Source of the DNA: Kitasatospora sp. NBC_00240 | Lineage (GTDB): Bacteria; Actinomycetota; Actinomycetes; Streptomycetales; Streptomycetaceae | DNA: 64,000 nt | Reading direction: 5' to 3' | Assembly (NCBI RefSeq): GCF_026342405.1 | Contig: NZ_JAPEMU010000001.1 | Location: forward strand, 8,432,001 to 8,496,000 | In this document: positions 61,839-64,000 of the stretch, in pieces | Layout of the letters: every line of letters begins with the position of its first letter | Numbering within the stretch: position 1 is the stretch's first letter | The notes under the pieces: model-generated | The model's database searches: none | What the model was told of the DNA's origin: nothing | Seen by the model: the letters and a program-made list of their open reading frames with translations, nothing else | Program-made: the position numbers and the translations under genes

Positions 61839-61886
61839 AGTCGCCGCGATGAGCACCCATCCGGGGAAAAACCGGGAAACAAAAAA

Positions 61887-61913
61887 TGCGCCTGCGACAC
61901 ATCAGCAGGCGCA
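61887..61913 (-). terminator. Intrinsic terminator / attenuator in the cold-shock leader
   Basis: Read on the minus strand, TGCGCCTGC, a 9-nt loop, then GCAGGCGCA is followed directly by six or more T (61886-61881). This is a classical rho-independent terminator, rare in this window. No leftward gene lies upstream within 800 bp, so it must belong to the leader of the cold-shock gene or to a separate small RNA. Confidence 0.75.
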
Positions 61914-61925
61914 CACAAAGTTCAT
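61902..61925 (-). CDS. Possible leader peptide MNFVCAC
   Basis: ATG at 61925 opens a seven-codon frame ending in TGA, whose last four codons and stop overlap the 5-prime arm and loop of the terminator hairpin. Two of seven residues are Cys. No strong ribosome site is visible, so a leaderless or weak start would be needed. Translation through it would block the hairpin, as in attenuators. May be chance. Confidence 0.35.
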   Translation of the reverse strand: MNFVCAC

Positions 61926-62294
61926 GGGAACCACTACTGCAACTAGGACAACTCTAGCAGGCCACGGCCCGCCGCGGTGGAATTTTCACCCCCGCCAGCC
62001 GGAGCCTTCCCGCCGCTGCCCGCCGACCCCGGCCCGATAGGCCATCAACCCACTGGAGAGCAAAGCGAGTTGGGTGCTCAGATGGCCGCCGGGGCACCGG
62101 TGGCCCCCAAGGCGGGCAATTTCCGCAGGCGGAGCGCCCGCCCGCGCCGCGGACGGCCCCGGCGAAGGCGACGCACCAGGCCCACCGGCGCCGCCCGGCG
62201 GCACGCCGGGCGGCGAACGCGACATTCCGGTCCCACCGAAATCAAATGCCCCGGAAGGACCGGCGCCCCCGCTTCCCGGCGCATACCGGAGGAA

Positions 62295-62522
62295 ATGACG
62301 AAATTTGCAGCAGTTCCCCTCCCGCTACCCACCAGCCCCTTCAAGGCCCGAGTGGCGGCACCGCGCAAGCACTTCGCCGTCGGCGACCGGGTCACCCACG
62401 ACACGTACGGCCTCGGCCGGGCCATCGGCGTCGAAGGTGACAGCCACATCGCGGTACTCGTCGACTTCGGATCACGGCAGGAACGCATCACCCCGCCCTG
62501 CACCGGGATGTTCAAACTCTGA
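62295..62522 (+). CDS. Small stand-alone UvrD/PcrA C-terminal (Tudor-like) domain protein
   Basis: 75 residues. The core KHFAVGDRVTHDTYGLGRAI, then GVEGDSHIAVLVDFGSRQER, is the pattern found at the extreme C-terminus of UvrD/PcrA helicases, where it contacts RNA polymerase. Here it is a complete small ORF with GGAGGA just before ATG 62295. It may bind RNA polymerase or nucleic acid. The cold-shock gene is divergent; the gap 61926-62294 is expected to hold both promoters. Confidence 0.8.
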   Translation: MTKFAAVPLPLPTSPFKARVAAPRKHFAVGDRVTHDTYGLGRAIGVEGDSHIAVLVDFGSRQERITPPCTGMFKL

Positions 62523-62673
62523 CCCGGATGCGCCCAGGAGAGGGCGGCAAGAACCAGGGGCTGAGTCCCGCCCGAGCGGGCAGCGGTACGAGCGGCCGGG
62601 TGGCGGAGTGCTTCAGCCGGCCGGTGAGCGGTCGAGTCGGCCCCGGCCCGGAGGCCGTCCGGGCCCAAAGCCC

Positions 62674-62700
62674 GAGGCCCGCCACCGGGTGGCGGGCCTC
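62674..62700. terminator. Perfect 12-bp hairpin between convergent genes
   Basis: GAGGCCCGCCAC (62674-62685), loop CGG, GTGGCGGGCCTC (62689-62700). It is 17 bp from the glycosyltransferase stop and also serves the small + strand gene. Confidence 0.8.
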
Positions 62701-62717
62701 CTGGCCGAGCACTCTGC

Positions 62718-63941
62718 TCAGCCGGCCCGGTCGATCAGCAGCTTCGCGGCCAGCGTCGCACCGTCGGTGCGGATCGTGGCGGCCACAGCGGCCGCCCGGG
62801 TTCGGGTCCCGGGAGCCAGGGCGACGGCGAGCGCGTCCGACAGCGACGCGAACGTCGGGTTCGGGCCGTCGTGTGCCGCGCCGATGCCGAGGTCGGCCAC
62901 GCGGCCTGCCCAGTACGGCTGGTCGGCCAGCTGGGGTACGACCACCTGGGGCGTACCGGCGCGGGCGGCCGTGGTCGTGGTGCCGGCGCCGCCGTGGTGG
63001 ACGACGGCGGCGACCCGCGGGAACAGGGCGTGGTGGTCGACCTCCCCGACGGTGAGGCAGTCGTCCTGGTCGTCGGCCACGGCCAGGTCGGCCCAGCCGC
63101 GGGAGAGCAGCACACGGCGGCCCTGCGCCCGGACCGCCTCGACGGCCGCCCGGGCCACGTCGTCGGCGTCGCGCATGGGAATGCTGCCGAACCCCACGTA
63201 CACCGGCGGTTCGCCGGCGCGCAGGAACGCCTCGACGTCGGCCGGCAGCGGGCGGTCGTCCGTCCGGAACCACGCGCCGGTCTGCACCACGTCGAGGTCG
63301 GCCGGCTCCTGCCACGGGCTGAGCACGGGGTCGGTGGCCAGCCAGGGGCGGTCGGTGAGGACGTGGTCGCGGAAGTGGGCCACCGGCGGCAGGCCGACGG
63401 ACGCCCGGTGGGTGTTGAGACCGGTCCCGAACAGCACGTTCATGGTCTCGGTGTCCAGGTCCCACAGCGTTCGGTTGTCGGTCGCACCGGGTGGGAACGG
63501 CCGGCCCGGCCGTTCGAACGGCGGGTGGTGCGGCGAGGGCAGGTAGGCGGGGAAGTAGGCGACGAACACATAGGGGATGCCCAGGCGCTCGGCGGCCGTC
63601 CGCGCGCCGGCCGCGGCCGGGAGCAAACCGGTCGCCAGGATGACGTCGCATCCCTCGGCGGCCGTGACGACCGCCTCGTAGGTCGTGGCGGTCAGCGCGG
63701 CCGCGCGTGCGGGCAGCCCCTCAGCGGGAGCCTTCGTCCTCCCGGTGAGCACCCCCTTCACGAACGGGCGCACCGGCTCGCCGATCGGCACCAGCGGGAG
63801 GCCGACGGAGTCGAACAGCTCCGCGAAGTCCGGAGGCGTGCACATCCGTACGTCCGCTCCGAGGTCCCGCAGCTGCGCCGCGACCGCCACCAGCGGTTCG
63901 ACGTCTCCGCGTGACCCGTAGGCCATCAACAACACGCGCAT
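62718..63941 (-). CDS. GT1-family (UGT/GtfB-like) glycosyltransferase
   Basis: 407 residues of the GT-B fold. The N-terminal MRVLLMAYGSRGDVEPLVAV is typical of antibiotic glycosyltransferases and sterol/macrolide UGTs. The donor-binding signature is VHHGGAGTTTTAARAGTPQV, followed by VPQLADQPYWAGRVADLGIG. VYVGFGSIP starts the C-terminal domain. It transfers a nucleotide-activated sugar to a small lipophilic acceptor, possibly macrolide inactivation or natural-product decoration. The upstream region runs off the window, so operon partners are unknown. Confidence 0.92.
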   Translation of the reverse strand: MRVLLMAYGSRGDVEPLVAVAAQLRDLGADVRMCTPPDFAELFDSVGLPLVPIGEPVRPFVKGVLTGRTKAPAEGLPARAAALTATTYEAVVTAAEGCDVILATGLLPAAAGARTAAERLGIPYVFVAYFPAYLPSPHHPPFERPGRPFPPGATDNRTLWDLDTETMNVLFGTGLNTHRASVGLPPVAHFRDHVLTDRPWLATDPVLSPWQEPADLDVVQTGAWFRTDDRPLPADVEAFLRAGEPPVYVGFGSIPMRDADDVARAAVEAVRAQGRRVLLSRGWADLAVADDQDDCLTVGEVDHHALFPRVAAVVHHGGAGTTTTAARAGTPQVVVPQLADQPYWAGRVADLGIGAAHDGPNPTFASLSDALAVALAPGTRTRAAAVAATIRTDGATLAAKLLIDRAG

Positions 63942-64000
63942 GCGGCGATTCTCATTTCGTGGGATGTCGGGTTCGGCCGGCGGGGGCGCCCACCGCGCCC

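Overview
The window is very GC-rich actinomycete chromosome, most likely from Streptomyces or Kitasatospora (Streptomycetaceae). Evidence: codon use that gives long antisense shadow ORFs, many GTG/TTG starts with GGAG-type ribosome sites, a snapalysin gene with its LysR activator, a glycerol-type IclR regulator beside dha/glpF genes, streptophobe and DUF6777-type proteins, DasR-like operators, and many secreted hydrolases. No rRNA, tRNA or CRISPR array was seen.

Layout. 0-5 kb: a TetR regulator, then a possible M14 carboxypeptidase pro-segment gene and an M14 peptidase gene, facing a leftward operon (small membrane protein, unknown protein, BNR/sialidase-fold protein). A 26-bp motif recurs at both ends of this block. 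5-7 kb: gene-poor DNA with an IS5-family element that sits exactly on the stop codon of a SnoaL-like gene. 7.4-15.8 kb: a Streptomyces membrane/phospho-signalling block (DUF6777 protein, streptophobe protein, Ser/Thr kinase, SH3-like protein, double-FHA ABC exporter, LapA-like and DUF309 proteins). 15.9-22.3 kb: a self-contained glycerol/dihydroxyacetone island with GlpF, DhaK, DhaL, DhaM and its own HPr and enzyme I, controlled by an IclR protein. 22.4-26.6 kb: GlsB, an acyl-CoA dehydrogenase divergent from a TetR gene, and a DUF35 and a MarR gene; TetR-type palindromes recur in two places. 27-33.7 kb: an ATPase, then a compact NRPS-like set (dimethylformamidase-like protein, lone condensation domain, acyl-AMP ligase, carrier protein). 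Two promoters in this set have the same architecture with tandem DasR-like sites. 33.8-43.2 kb: secreted proteins (double-psi barrel protein, S8 protease, snapalysin, PHB depolymerase) mixed with an APH-fold kinase, a GNAT and an XRE-cupin regulator.

43.6-51.1 kb: a branched-chain amino-acid type ABC operon ending in an alpha/beta hydrolase, divergent from 3-oxoacid CoA-transferase genes. 51-55.8 kb: VIT-type and PiT transporters, DoxX, and an NlpC/P60 endopeptidase behind two adjacent perfect palindromes. 56-64 kb: a decayed phosphoesterase, an alpha/beta hydrolase, a DUF885 metallopeptidase, a DEAD-box helicase, a cold-shock gene with an elaborate leader, a lone UvrD/PcrA-tail-like domain and a GT1 glycosyltransferase.

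Most interesting points: the twin DasR-like promoters on the mini-NRPS set, the cold-shock leader (tiny Cys-containing ORF overlapping an intrinsic terminator), the one-locus PTS relay for dihydroxyacetone, the tandem TetR-type operator array, and the IS insertion that regenerates a stop codon. All family assignments rest on reading motifs by eye; no database search was run.
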